Shown here piece after piece: positions 45,216 to 59,169 of a stretch of DNA of 64,000 nt; the stretch's first letter is position 1, and every line of letters starts with the position of its first letter. The notes under the pieces were generated by a model. That model saw nothing but the letters and a program-made list of their open reading frames with translations, had not been told where the DNA came from and searched no databases. Origin of the DNA: Ridgeia piscesae (taxonomy: Eukaryota > Annelida > Polychaeta > Sabellida > Siboglinidae); the NCBI GenBank assembly GCA_025642075.2, contig JAODUO010000142.1, forward strand, positions 447,501 to 511,500. Reading direction: 5' to 3'. The position numbers and the translations under genes were made by a program.

Positions 45216-45618
45216 GTTGTCTTGTGATTCCAGGAACTAGCTCAAATTCCAAGCGCAAATCAAGCACACGTCTGTTATTACCCCTGCGACTGGCGACGAC
45301 GACTGAAGACAAGCAATTTATGGCTAAGTGCCCGTATAATTTCCCAAAACGACAAAAAAGATTAAAGATAGTAATTTGATTGAGTAACGCCTCGGTGGAT
45401 TGACGCACAAGTTCAGAAGTGAACACCGAATGATAATGAAGTATCTGAAGTTTCACGTCGTCTGCAGCAAGCATTTTTGGTTTTGTCTCATCTATGTGTG
45501 CTGTCCGGTGTCCTTCTGATCGTAATCGTAGAACATTTTGGATATTTGGAAAACGTCCAGTCTGTCCATGGTTCTGATACGGATTTGTGTGAAGAGACCG
45601 CATGACAAAATGGTGACT

Positions 45619-45621
45619 GTG

Positions 45622-45670
<49 letters not shown>

Positions 45671-45712
45671 GTGGTGTGTGTGGTGCGTGCGTGCGTGCGT
45701 GTCGTGTGTGTG

Positions 45713-45752
<40 letters not shown>

Positions 45753-45761
45753 TGTGCCTTA
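45619..45761. repeat. (GT)n/(GCGT)n microsatellite
   Basis: About 25 GT units, then two blocks of GCGT units separated by GTCGTGTG. Confidence 0.95.
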
Positions 45762-47331
45762 AGTAATGAAATGTAGTATCTATAAACAGCCAGCCTGGAC
45801 CACACTGTCCACATGTGTGCAACGTTTATAAAATCATTAACCTAGCAATAGAGCCACTTTAACGAGGTGCACGGTTTGTTTACACTGCAGCGGCTGCCAG
45901 GGTCGTTGTAGTACTTCCAGTCACAAATCACTGCACTCAATAAATGCACGTCCAATGCAGAGCCAAGAATGTACCCGACATCGAGGACACCGTCCGTTTG
46001 TCAGGATGTCACAAGTCCACTGCGCCACTTCTATGAGGATCTGTTCGCCTCGACAACAACCAATACGTACACATATCAAATACCGAAATGTACAACACCG
46101 AAGTCGCGTGACGTCACAGTAATGGCTCCCAGTTAACTAAAACCGTCCCTTGCGCCGGTGGGCGGATGTAAGACCACAATAAGATGTTCGTCCGTCATCC
46201 CTTAATAGAAACAGCGTTCTATGCAGGTCGTTTGAATTTATGTGAGGACTTCAGCAGTGTTGAGTGAATGAAAAGTATGTATTTGTGCAGCGTGATATCA
46301 GAAGTGTCCAATTATAACAGCTGACAGACGGTGCATTTCCGTGTATTAATACAGATGCAATTTTTCCTGGTGAATCGATCCAAGCAAATCAGTGTATGGT
46401 TCTAGGAAAAAGTAACGGGTGTCAGGTTCGAGATGAGATTATCGGAAAATGAGGCATTCGAATTTCACCAATTTTATACGGCACGTGTTTGAATTAAGGC
46501 TAATTAATGTCTGAAGATGTGATTACCCTAGTAGAAAAATGCTGGCAGACACTGAAGGAAACGTTATGATGGCCGCCTATGGGGAACTCAAATGTGGTCT
46601 TAGGTCAGCAGCGCCCGCTCCACGCGTCTGATCCGACCACAGTTCTGAGCGTCGTTCTGTGCGCCGGCCGCACAAAGCCAGCCGGTCGGTCCGTCATTAC
46701 CGTCCGATAATTAACCCATAAATCTCATTAGCCGGTCCATTTACACCGCTCCTAGACACTTTCGCTAACCCGGTTCCGCGCGAGGATTTCGCGGTGAAGT
46801 CGACCGACTGATAACGACCGCATGCAGGTTAAATTCGCCAGGGGAAATGCCGTGATTCAGCCAACGCAACCAGATTTACGTCAGAGCCTAATTATACCTA
46901 CTTTAGTACAAGACTGCAAGACTTCCAAACAACTACCAGACGACCGCCGTCCTTGGTAGCACTGACGACGATAAGACTCGATATTGCCGACAAGACAAAA
47001 TACGTTTGTTTTTATTATACCAATAGGTATAGTTTTCGTTTCATTTTCTTTATATTTTTATGCGTGTCTAGTGTCTACTGGTTGATAGGTGTAGTGCATC
47101 GACCAAATCGGTATATATAAGAATAATAGTAGTGTACGTCTCGCCCGAATAGGAGTGGTTCCATCGCATACAGCCAATCAACAAGACAACCCTTATTTCG
47201 GATAATGGGTGAAACACGGTCGTTTTAACGTAATAAAAGAAGACCGTTACTTTACATGTTTGCTCATAACAACACATGTTCAGTCCTGTAAGTCGGCGAT
47301 GATATTGTTCTAATCATGTTAGATGCATTAT
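45762..47331. other. Non-coding sequence, nothing recognised
   Basis: No exon is supported. The part around 46600-46830 is GC-richer than its surroundings and could be regulatory, but no motif decides it. Confidence 0.35.
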
Positions 47332-47336
47332 ATATA

Positions 47337-47388
<52 letters not shown>

Positions 47389-47507
47389 GTATGTATATAT
47401 ATATGCATATATATATATATACGTGTATATATATATATACATATTTATATATATATATATATATATATAAATGTATATATATATATACATTTATATATAT
47501 ATATATA

Positions 47508-47567
<60 letters not shown>
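47332..47567. repeat. (TA)n microsatellite with TACATA/TATGCA breaks
   Basis: About 235 bp of alternating TA with short symmetrical interruptions. Self-complementary over its whole length. Confidence 0.95.
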
Positions 47568-47568
<1 letters not shown>

Positions 47569-50500
47569 CGGTTACCACGGATGACTTTGACCGTCCAGTG
47601 TTGTCCACTGATGACGACGGCAGTTGACTTGTAACAAATTAGAATTCATCAAAAACGAATACATAGCACGGCTGTTTACGTCCACGGGGTCTCAGCAGTC
47701 ACCCAGACACGTCGACTGACTACTGACCGCTAACTGCTGACCGCTGGCCGCTGTCTTGGCGCGTAGCTTAGGTGGACAATCAAACCCTTCTGTGTGAGTA
47801 GTTCGGGGACACATGGAAGTGAGACCTGACGCCTCGACACGGTCTGTAGCCCGTGAGATAGATGCTAGTCAAGACGTGACGTCAACATCGTCATGTAGCA
47901 GGGAAGCATGTGTGGTCGCCGAGTAGCCTTTCACCTCACAATACGTGTCGCCCCTTTGTCGGTCCTTTGCTGCCACATGAGCCGTATAGAAATCATGATA
48001 TGTGCGTTGCCTTTAATACACAGTTCATCCTCCTAGTTATTCCCGTCGTACCGTGCCCAAAGTTACTAGGTACGTTTGTATTGCGATATATTTTATAAAT
48101 ATACAATTCTCCAAACGTCCATTGCCTCAAATGAGTACTATACCAGTTTGGCCCCTACCACGATGAAACACAATTCTTTATCTGCCGTCCACCCACTGTT
48201 GTCAGCGGGGTACACACAAGACTTGGATGCATGTTTGACTACGCGGCATTTGCAGGACATACAACGCACTTACAACGAATGTCGGAACCCGGAAGGAGAC
48301 TATTATTCCAATGCCCGCATTGCACACACTGGCAAATTGAGTGCGATTAGATGCCCAGAGATGCGCACAATTACGATGACCGAAATGGGTCGCTGAATGT
48401 TGGCAATGCGACGTGACGCCGAGATGGCGCGCTGACATGTTTGCCCCTGCCGTCTGTGGTCTGTATTGCATCGCTCCATCGCGTTCGTGTGATTCGTGTC
48501 GCCGATTTCTACAAAAACTTCGGCAAATATAAACCGTCCCTAGGTAGGCCTAACCACGAGGAGGTCACAGACGCAGACAGAGTCGTTCGAGCGGCCTCTA
48601 TCGCCTGTCCGAAGGGGCAGGCAGCCGGAAACGACGCGATAACGGCCTGTCACTAGAACGGCTGTGTCATTTGATACGCTATTTATGCCAGCGACGATGA
48701 ATATCATAACCCGGGGCTGGTGTTTGGTCGTGTACCCGGCGTGCCCCGATAAGCAAACACGTCACCCCGCCAGTTCTCATCCGCCTCGCTTCCTGCGTTT
48801 TTATGCGTCTTTACGATGCAATATTTAGTAGTTGCGCAGAATCTGACGCGACGGGAGACCCTTCGCGAACATTACGATGTATTTTTACACTGGAAACTAA
48901 GCGGAGATCTTTTCTGACCTATACGCGTAGTTCCCAGTAGTCGCTAAATCCATACCGCAGCATTAAACAGTCCGCTCGAGGTTACACGTCACAGTACGAC
49001 TAAGAGAATGTACTCTAGTGGGTGTCCGACTTTCTCGTTACATGTCACGCCTGCCCGTACCAGAAGCCTGCGAGACGGGTAGTAAATATTGTTTTTAGTA
49101 CGTATGCCACCTGCTGCTTGAATTTGACATGCGCCCCATAGAACATCGCATTTCAACTGTCGACGTAGTTATTTCGTCGCTGGTGCATATTATGGTATAG
49201 AAAGACAAATCATATAGTCTGCTTGACGTGAAAATGTATCACGTGACAAACATAAGGACATCAGAGTATTTCTCTATTTGCATCACATCCGTAAAATAAT
49301 ACCAGCTCCGCTTTCAACGTGCATCTGTCTTCGACGACGAACCAGTAACCTAATTGTGTTAGTTTTACATATTCAGCAAGCAAATATAATAAACCACCTT
49401 TATTTATCGTGCATCGTATGTTGTGCCTAATCACGTTAATTAATTAATCAAATAAAAAAATCAAGTATTACGATTTCCCGTGTTTGATGGCATCGATCGC
49501 CAAGCAAGTCTCGCCACCTAATTTTGGGTGGCGATCTAAACTAATAATAACCACCGTCACAAAAAGACCAAGTATAAACAGGCGACGACGTGATTTACTG
49601 TTCCATTTTCGCCATGCACTGCAGCCACATCGGGCACGCCTCGTGGTCGACATCAATTATAGCGGACCACCTGCGGCCCACACAACACCCCTAGCGGGAC
49701 GCCATCGGTGTATGACGTCACAGAAGGAAGATCTTTATTTTCGACGTGTAAACATCGATGAACTAGCTTCTACACGAATATTTGCAGAAATTATGTGCTA
49801 GCTACGTACAGACATGCGTGAATAAGTAAAGGTAGTTCAGTTAAATTGCTATTTGTTCAGCCCGCACAAAATCTACGTGGATGCATGTGTAGAAGACAAA
49901 TATTTGCCTGCAGTCTTTCGCTTAGCGCTTTGGTAACCTATTTCTATGAGATTACCGGCGTCGCACGCTCGTAAATGTTGACCTTTCCCATGGATACAGA
50001 CGCTTACGCGATTGTGAATACCGCGCTAGGTTGATCGTTCGTATCCGTCGCTAGGAGGGTTGGTGAGATTACGATATCATGCCAACACCAATGTGCCCAT
50101 CAACCAACTGACCGACAAAATATAACTCGGGTAACTTATTAGTGAAATAATCCAGTCACGTGGTACAGACACAGCAGTGGACGTCACGTAATTCTAGGCT
50201 AATAAGGCGGCGAAGAAGATAAATTATTACATAATTTTGAATAATCTAACACGTACACTATTATAACCGTCGCCACAGCATTGAGATGACAAACTATAGT
50301 TGTCACCAACGAGGAATTTATATCACGCGAGTACACAACATTCTTACCTGTTTATACCAACTGTGACACATCCGTGAACTCCGATCTTCGCACGATAGCA
50401 ACCAGACCGAGCCAGTAAGCACGCAGCCAACGTTCTGGCACCGTGAGAATCAGTCGCCCGACGGTTGCAACCGGTTTCTCTGCCACCAGCTTGGACCATT

Positions 50501-53500
50501 CCCCGGAGACGAGCCCCTTTGAAAAGGGCGCCCGACTCCACATTCGCGGCTGGCAGCATGAGCAGCTGAGGACGGGAGCCTTCCCCGTTTCCTGGGTCGC
50601 TTATCGTTACACATGAAACGCTTAATCCATAAGACAGCGGCCGAAAGTCGGAAATGTAACCGGATACGGCATATGCGATAGTAGCAGGCGACGTCTCGTC
50701 CGGGGATGCCCAGGTGGCTATTGGCTCGCCACCACGGAATGAAGCAACGACCCACAAACGAATGGAATGCTGTAGCCGCGGTTAGACAGCGGTATTACGT
50801 CACTTGTTGCCGTCGTCTCACCTGCATTTCACTATCGCTGGATGAGTCTGTGACCAAAAGCCATCGATAACTGAGTACTAGGCCGTTGATACAAGACACG
50901 CCACCTGGGCTCGTGGACGGGTAGGTATCACCGTTAGGTGTCCAACAGAAATGCACCGATTCTAGGAAACTGGTTCACGTGACATCACAAGGATATTAGT
51001 CGACTGAAAAGCGCGACCGATTATGTGAACAAACTACACAGAAAAACACGTAAAGTCTATCATTTCACTGGAAATACTGGCACTGCAGTACAAAGACAAC
51101 GTGAACGCTGGCTGGTCGGCGCCTTCTCATGTAAATGCTCGCCAATTAGACGAGAGTGGGGGGTCGGTTCGTTAAGATCTTGGCAGGCTGCCAAATTCGC
51201 GTTCGTCGAGGGAGAGCATTAGGAGATGTATGTGGTCTCCGTGGTCTCTAGGTGTGGGTATTATTTGTAATGGCCTCAGTGCACAATTAACTTTCTTGTT
51301 GTGTTTCGGAATGACATAGTATCTAGCATAGTGTGATGTCCGAACTGTGAAAGAAACGTTTTATGGGTAATGAATTAAACAGATCATGCATTTAGCAGTT
51401 TAGTACTAATATTATGTATTGGCAGTGAAGTAACGACATTTTTAGTGTCGTTGGCGGAGTAATTTGTTCACATTTACATTCAAATAACACCACGATTGCG
51501 CACAGAAAACGTGATTAGTTTCTGATACTGGTGGATACATTGAGCGCATGCATTTTCAAAGAGCTGGCTGTCTGTGATTCTAACGAAACCCGATGAGCGT
51601 ACCAATAACATAATGACAGTGGCTCTTTCAGACGTTTCTGCGGCTCAGTTTTCTATAATCTGAATAAAATCGCTTACACGGTCATCAATGGGAAAGTGGA
51701 CACTGTTGTGACGTGCGTGCCCGATCGATTTGATTGCACCAACCTGTCAACTCGATAGGAAAAGGTCAACACCGAGATTCGTCGGTCGGTGTGGATCCGA
51801 CAAGAGTACCCCACCACCAGTCTACAGTATATGCCCGCCGGTTAACAGCAGTCCGGTATCTGTGCAATCACGCCAGCTATTGCCTACACTTACTAGTGAT
51901 CAGCATTCTCGATCTAGCCGCAATCTAGCGTTAATAGATAAACGGCGAATCGAGCCGTGAGATGAACGGCCGGCTTGCCGATAAGGTCAACGCATTCATC
52001 TGAAATTCGCCTCATCGATTGCTCGAAGACTTTCCACCGGCCGCGCTACCTCACTTCCGCAATGCGTGCGAGGTTCCGCGATGTAAACACGCAGCGTGGT
52101 TCTGTTTCAATATTCGTCGGGTCGGCCGCTAGAGACAGACTTCCGAGTGGGTAGCTAGGCAGCATTCACGTGGGCGATGCGATGCGATATACGCATGTTG
52201 GTGACTGACGTAGACGCGAAGGGATGTTGTATCGCATCGAAAACTCCGGTTGAATCGCAATGGGACGGCACACGGCATCTACAGACGGCGGAACGCCAAG
52301 CGACGTGCCCCAGTCCGATCTACATGGCCGAGACAAGTGTCGCCGGCCATAACAACATTGGCTCACGCCGTACACACTCGTGGGGTCACATTCACACTGC
52401 CAACTTACCATAATCGACTAGGTCATCATGCCGGCTCGGTAAATCCACTGTTACACGTACAATACATGCGTCGAAGGCGACCGCGAGAAGCCGTGACCCC
52501 GGTCCGTTAGCGCCGATGTCGCGTCGTCCGTGTGCTTCGCTACTCGTACGTCGACGGGTAATGACGCCGAGCCTAATGGAATGATTGCCCGTCGATGTTG
52601 ACGTTGGCGTGGGAGAGCGCGAGTGCGCCTGTGCGAGGCACAGCGCGGCCCCGGTTGGTCGCCGCAGACCGCAGAAAGAAGCGCCGTAATTTGAGTGTTG
52701 CCCGCGGCTGCTTCCTCGCCGTCTCAAGTGCCGCGTCACTTCTGGTGCGTGTACGCCACGGCAGACTCCGGGGATCCAGCAGCGTACGTACGCCTGCACG
52801 CCACGGCACGCCAGGCCGTCCACGTGCTGCCCACGTCGGCACAACGTATGTAATGACATGTGGCAAGTCCCCAACTCATCTAACACACCATGTCATCTCT
52901 ACACATCAGTCTGTATACGAATTGTATACGAATAGAAGACTTGCGTCCGTGCGCACATGTCTCACCACTTATGAGACGCCAATTTATCAAAAAACAAACA
53001 CAGCACTACTCCAGTAGAGTTGCATAATGTAAACATAATGCATTGACACCACAACTGTTCACCGGTTCAGAATTAAACCGCTACTATATTTATAACAAGC
53101 GTTGGTAACTGACTACAGCGCCGACTGGCGACTGGTCTGGTTTCCACGGGCAACGTGATCCACACACCTTCATTTCCATTCGTGTTAATGTATGACCCAT
53201 TATCACAAGCGATTCGCGCGGTGCCGGTAGTCAAGCTGAGCAGGTGTCAGGCAGGAATAAACGATACGTTTGTTGAATACAGAACGCCGAATGTTTCTCT
53301 ACCTGAGACGACATGACAGTATAGTCTTCTCATGCTCTTTCCATTATTTCCTTTTAAATTGCTTGTTCGGTAGGTTTCACACACTATGGGGTCGCGTACA
53401 GTAGGTATACCGCTGACTTTCCACCGTGTAAATGACAAAACGTCCACCACATTGATGACTGACATTGATGTTGTGATGACCAAACAGCCATTACATCTGC

Positions 53501-53920
53501 AGAACCAGCGGAATCAAAACCCGCCGTGAACAGAAAAACAATTATTGCAACCCTGAAGTCTGAAGTATAACGTCTATACGACAAAACGGTAAACATACTC
53601 AGACTACATGAGACAGACACCGAGAAGGTAGATGGAGTTGACTCAATCCAAGCTTCAGTACCGAAATAGCTGCTCCTGAACAGACAAAACCATTGGTCCA
53701 GAAGGATTATATACGATACGACGTATACGATGGATTCACTCCTCAACATTATACATTCCTAAACAGTATAAGGAAGCAATGTCGCACTAAGGTGTCAGAA
53801 AACGGTTATTCGAAGGCCAGGAGAACCTCACCTCTAAATAGGACAGCAAGCTACCACTGATTGTTTGAAGAGCAACACTATTATATTCTATAAGAATAAA
53901 ACTCAAGCTATCTACCAACC
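47568..53920. other. Long non-coding stretch with no supported gene
   Basis: Open frames of 100-164 codons occur on both strands (48076-48471, 50344-50757, 52392-53017) and overlap each other, but none carries a recognised domain or flanking splice sites that join in phase with another. Base composition is more GC-balanced than 1-5 kb. If a gene is present, its exons are too short or too diverged for me to see. Confidence 0.4.
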
Positions 53921-54121
53921 CTGTATCGTCTCCACTCTTCCATTGTATGAAAGAGAACACGTGGACGACCCTGTATCGTCTCCACTCTTCCATTGTATGA
54001 AAGAGAACACGTGGACGACCCTGTATCGTCTCCACTCTTCCATTGTATGAAAGAGAACACGTGGACGACCCTGTATCGTCTCCACTCTTCCATTGTATGA
54101 AAGAGAACACGTGGACGACCA
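53921..54121. repeat. 50-bp tandem repeat, 4 units
   Basis: Units contain CCCTGTATCGTCTCCACTCT, TCCATTGTATGAAAG and AGAACACGTGGACGA. Copies are essentially identical. The right edge continues into the LINE-like remnant at 54080-54300. Confidence 0.95.
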
Positions 54122-54300
54122 AACAAATAGAAAAGGAGAATTCAGGCGGCTGCATATGAGCTGGGGTCAGGCTGTAGACAGGGCAAAGTGGAGGACTGTT
54201 GTTTCCGAAGTTATCAAGAATGAATGTATTCAGTGTAAACTTGTTGTCAACATTCACCCCGCGAATGGAACAGGACAGTTGCTAAGAAAGTGAACTAACA
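53985..54300 (+). pseudogene. Remnant of the 3' end of a LINE ORF
   Basis: In one frame the 50-bp unit reads KRTRGRP. After a frame change the sequence reads MSWGQAVDRAKWRTVV. The RGRP element followed by W-x-x-A-x-D-R-x-x-W-R-x-x-V is the usual end of many LINE reverse-transcriptase ORFs. Stops and a frame shift separate the two parts, so it is dead. Confidence 0.5.
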
Positions 54301-54374
54301 TAGATAACCACGTGGTCGCAGTTCACTGTTTCGAAACTATTTCACAACAAACAAAGAAACAAAACATACAAACA

Positions 54375-54711
<337 letters not shown>

Positions 54712-55715
54712 ACACACAGACAGACGGATTGTTGACGCCAATCCCTTTTATATAAGATGTATCGTTGGCCCCTAAACCATACCTTGCATGTGTTGCGTTC
54801 ACAGCAGTTGCTAGCACTTACTACTTTGACTTAACACACGACCACGCCATACATTGTCATCAGTTTGTAAGACTGACTCCAGTGGAGCGTCCACCGTGCT
54901 GTGCTACGACAAGGATACGACTACTGCCGGTGTATGTAGAGCTCGACATTTCTCTAGATCTCCAGACAAACCGACGTCATATTTTGGCCACGCACTTTCG
55001 CCACTGTATTGCTGGATGTCTTTGAAACCTTGTTAGCGACGCCAGGAAATGGAAGATGACGTTGTTTGTCGCAGAGCCGGACTACCGGGAGCCTGTCTCT
55101 GAGAATCGTCCGACGGCTGATACCGTAAGTGCGTGCAAGCTCGCCGGCCTACGGTCGACTGCAGCCTATGTTGTTACTTCATCCGCATATAATCCCGGAC
55201 AGCGTTTATCCGGACGAGCGACTATGTGTGCCCGTCCAACTAAACACGCCGTGAGAGCTTTCAGCATCGCCTCTGTCGTGCCGTTACGTGATAACGCCCA
55301 ATCGATAACTGTCTGACGAGAGTTCGCGACAGCACAGCCGACGGCCGCAACATCGGCAGCGACAACCCTAAACCTCGTCGTCCAGACGAGTCGTTTGTAA
55401 CATCTGACCTGAATACCGACGAGGCGGAATTTATTACGAACACTGTGCTTGAATTAAATATTACAGTTGGCAGATCTCGTTAATTTTCAGAAATATTTAT
55501 CATTCCCTTTTATATAAGATACATATCCATTCCGGTGATACGTTAACAATAACAGATGGCAACTGGGACTCTTGGCTGGCTATTTTACAAGACACTCCGA
55601 CCAAGCTCCCGTCACTTTCTCAATGGTGTCCCGAGATAACGTTCAAAGTCGAATAGTCTTCGAGATCATCCATTCCACCTGCATTTTACGCTATTAAATT
55701 ATACCGGATACAGTA

Positions 55716-55800
55716 AACGTGTGTTCTTGTATAGCGCAGTATCCATTCTTTAGGACTGCTCAAAGCGCTTTACATTTTACTTCCCTGGCGGACCTATTCA
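55716..55800 (-). mobile_element. SINE-like dispersed repeat, copy B
   Basis: On the - strand it contains AAGTAAAATGTAAAGCGCTT, then TGAGCAGTCC and GGATACTGCGCTATACAAGA, matching copy A at 39441-39525 through the same blocks in the same order. Confidence 0.6.
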
Positions 55801-58227
55801 ATCAAACACCATTCCCAGGCGTAAAAGGGCAAACATTATTTTAAAGTCTGCCATTCTGTTGGAATATTGGTACTATTTTAAGATCCCGAAAGATTCGGAT
55901 GTTAGAGAAACCGAATACAAGAGTTTGGGAAAGAACGATTACTTAATTGAGATTAAGTAAATATCCAGTCATACTATTCACAACATGGGCCCTCTTATAC
56001 AGCCTGCTGCATGAGAGAGATTCGTTGCCGGACAAACAGTGTATATCATATTTATAGTTGTCTAACACGTATATCACGCGTCATGAGTGCATGAAATACC
56101 AGTCAATGACGCACTTCGTCCAAGACCCACTGTGCGCTATATAAGCGTTATTTTAAGCCAAAAAAAGATAGCAAGACTTTATGTATACGTTAGACGTGGT
56201 TCGTGCGGGTTCCTGTTGATTAATGATGGTCATACGTTCGTATGTTCTTTCAGAGAGTTGCATCTTCAACATTCTCGACCTTTTCTCCTGGCCTGCAAAG
56301 CAGTAAACGTTGTGGGATTTGAAGTGCAGCATCAAGACAGGGATTCATATGAACCAACTCAAACCCACCGTATCAGCCGTTACAAAGCGAAAACAAAACA
56401 ACCTCCGATAACTTGACCGAATTTTTTGTGTGTTTTGGTTTTCATCAGTTCGCTTGTCTAGTGTTTGTGTTTTTCTAACTCACTTTTTGTTGGCGGAACA
56501 AGATTAGGCGGAACAAGTGTAGATTACGCAAGAGACTAACAGACGGCGCCATACTAATCGACAGCCCATATTACTCATTATATAAAACAACATTAATGTT
56601 GTCGATGACACAGCAAAATGCGCACGCCGCTAAATATGGACCTAGGCCCACGCAATGCCAGACGTGCTCGACTGCAGTTAATTACCGACACGCGCCGTAG
56701 TAAGCACACACACGCACGCACGCATGCACGCACTCACACACGCGCGCACGCGCACCGAATGACCCAAGGTACGCACAATCGTAGTGTTGTAATCACCACG
56801 TCACACACTCCATGGACACCACTCGTTGCTACGTCATCAAGTGCCCAGGATACCCCAAGTTAATGCGAGGGTGTCAGCTCTTAGGTTTCAAATGTTAAAC
56901 AAAACATCCTGCTTCAAAACAAAATAAGCAGATTTAACAGCAATAACCTTTGATATTTAACTTTCCCACGTTTTAGACAGCAGATATCCGGTTTCAAATA
57001 ACTACGCTATTGCCAATTCTGGGCAGAGGAGCTTTAAGTTCAATACACTACTGTTCTTATGAATGCATGCTATACACTGGGTGACTAATTATATGTGCAA
57101 CTCCTATTATCAAGCCCCCATGCACCGGATACTGCTAACTAACTTCAATGCTGCAGTTCGGAACGGCGACAAGAGGATTGAAACACAAATTATCTTATAA
57201 ATTATCTTACACATGATCTTATAAATGTTGCACCAGCTAGGCTGCGTGCCGTCACTTATGCATTCTCCTGAAGGTAAATGATGTGTCAGATGAGAGTGGC
57301 TACACATGTACATATACATGTTCATTAATGGTTTATGTCAAGAATGGCGCCACAAACCTAGCGGGTGAGCGGCGTGGGACCGCCACATTCACGGAGCTGA
57401 CGTCCGGAGCGTGTGCTCGGGGATAATAATAATTGACGATATCATAATCCAGAAGGTGCGATCAAATGCGATATCCGAGTATCATTTTGGGCGCGGATAG
57501 TTATTTCGTGTGCACGTCAAAATGGGCGAGTACATATTGCATTTCCCCATAGGCAACTATCATAGAATGTTTGCAGAATTCATTTAACACACCTCAACCT
57601 TTAACCTGACAACTCTTCGTGTCTGCAGGGGTCGGAGATTAATTTGACATTTGAATGTAAAATATATTAAATGACATTATATATTATTCGGCGGCCTGTA
57701 AACAAAATGACAAGTGACAAGATTTGACAGCGTTGATGGTATTCTGAACAGAACACAACATCCACTTTCCCCGTCAACCTTACTCCGAAATTCACTCAAT
57801 ACATTATATTGTATACTCTACATCAACAGGCATAATCCACCATTCTTAGGCATTCCTTGAAATAAGCATCACGACGAACGAATCTTAGATGTGGGCTGGG
57901 GCCGATCGTCGTCGGCCGCACGGTGTCGGCGAGAGCAGTGGCCGTTGAAGGGTTGAAGCGTCCGTCCAGTTCCTTGAACATTGGTGAGTGGAGCTTACCG
58001 CAGTTCGGTTATGAATCTCAATCAATCCGATGCCCGAATATCAGGTTGCAAATAATGATCAGGCTGCAAAGGGCAGAACGTCGACCTCTTGGGTTGGAGC
58101 AAACGGGTGCTCAGCTCTGTCTTACGTGCAACTTCACTTCGTACACCTGGCCCCGAGCCTTTCTCGTCATCGTCAAACTCCATATACCGGGGTAGGTTCA
58201 ATTGCAATGATAACCGTAGAACGCTAT

Positions 58228-58320
58228 ACTAAAGGTGTATTTCTTGTATAGCGCGATGCCCAGCCCCTGTCACTACTCAAAAGCGTTTCACTCTTCAACC
58301 GGTTCAATCGAACATCGTCT
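58228..58320 (-). mobile_element. SINE-like dispersed repeat, copy C
   Basis: On the - strand it contains GAGTGAAACGCTTTTGAGTA and, further on, CATCGCGCTATACAAGAAAT. More diverged than copies A and B but with the same block order. Upstream it shares GTTYGATTGAA with copy B. Confidence 0.5.
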
Positions 58321-58402
58321 CGACTCCGACACGTTATAATTAATGCGAGATTAAACGTTAAAGGCTACTGGTATTAAATGCCTGTCACTTTCTATAACTA
58401 GA

Positions 58403-58470
58403 CACACACACGCACACGCACACGCACACGCACACGCACACGCACACGCACACACACACACACACACACA
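58403..58470. repeat. (CGCACA)n/(CA)n microsatellite
   Basis: CGCACA hexamers followed by CA dinucleotides. Confidence 0.9.
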
Positions 58471-59169
58471 CTGAGTGAACTTGAACAATTTGGTGTGAAA
58501 ATACTGTCTGAAGTTCGAAAAGTCAAAAGGATTCGGACTCGGGTGGTCTCGATTGACAGTGCGATGTTCTGCCTAGTACGCTACTACGCCCGAAGAACAG
58601 GTGTACGTTGCTCCGACATGCTCCAGGTAGAGCCCCTTTACTCTGTACTGGCCACCAACAAGAAATGTGTGGCTGAAGCCAGAAAGGTTGCAAACGTAAA
58701 CAAGCATATTGAAAAATAATATGATATTAATAATGGCCAAATATTTTCGAATTGAACTATTCAAGCAGGCAACATTTAAAGGCCATGCCGTAGAGACGTC
58801 AGCCAGAGAATCACTTGCCAAAACTTGGGATTGGTCAGTGTAGCCACCGGGTCAAAATACACAGTCACGTGGCCACTAAACGATTAACATTGGTTCTAAA
58901 TGATCCAGAAAATATCTTCTTATTGAATATAAACCTTCGTTCCTGTGATTAAGGAAGTACACGCAGTTAACTGCTAACTACGTATTTGGAGAGGACGGTC
59001 TTTGTTTTGACAATTGATCAAAACGGCCGAGCGACCGACGAAGCAATATCCGACACTGCTGTCACACCACTTTAGGGGTGGTCACACAACCGTATCCATC
59101 ACAACAAATAGCACGTGCCGACTGGTGTCGCACCTATGTGTACGTGCCGGAGGGCAACCGTTCATGTAA

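Larger units (their letters stand above)
54712..59150. other. Non-coding stretch with two SINE-like copies and small microsatellites
   Basis: No exon is supported. A CACG/CA-rich tract lies at 56706-56753 and (CGCACA)n/(CA)n at 58403-58470. SINE-like copies are listed separately. Confidence 0.4.

Noticed and set aside
50344..50757. 137-codon open frame on the - strand
   Set aside because: Overlapped by other frames of similar length, no domain, no splice context.
52392..53017. Overlapping open frames of 164 and 140 codons on opposite strands
   Set aside because: GC-rich segment with low stop frequency on both strands; no recognisable protein family.
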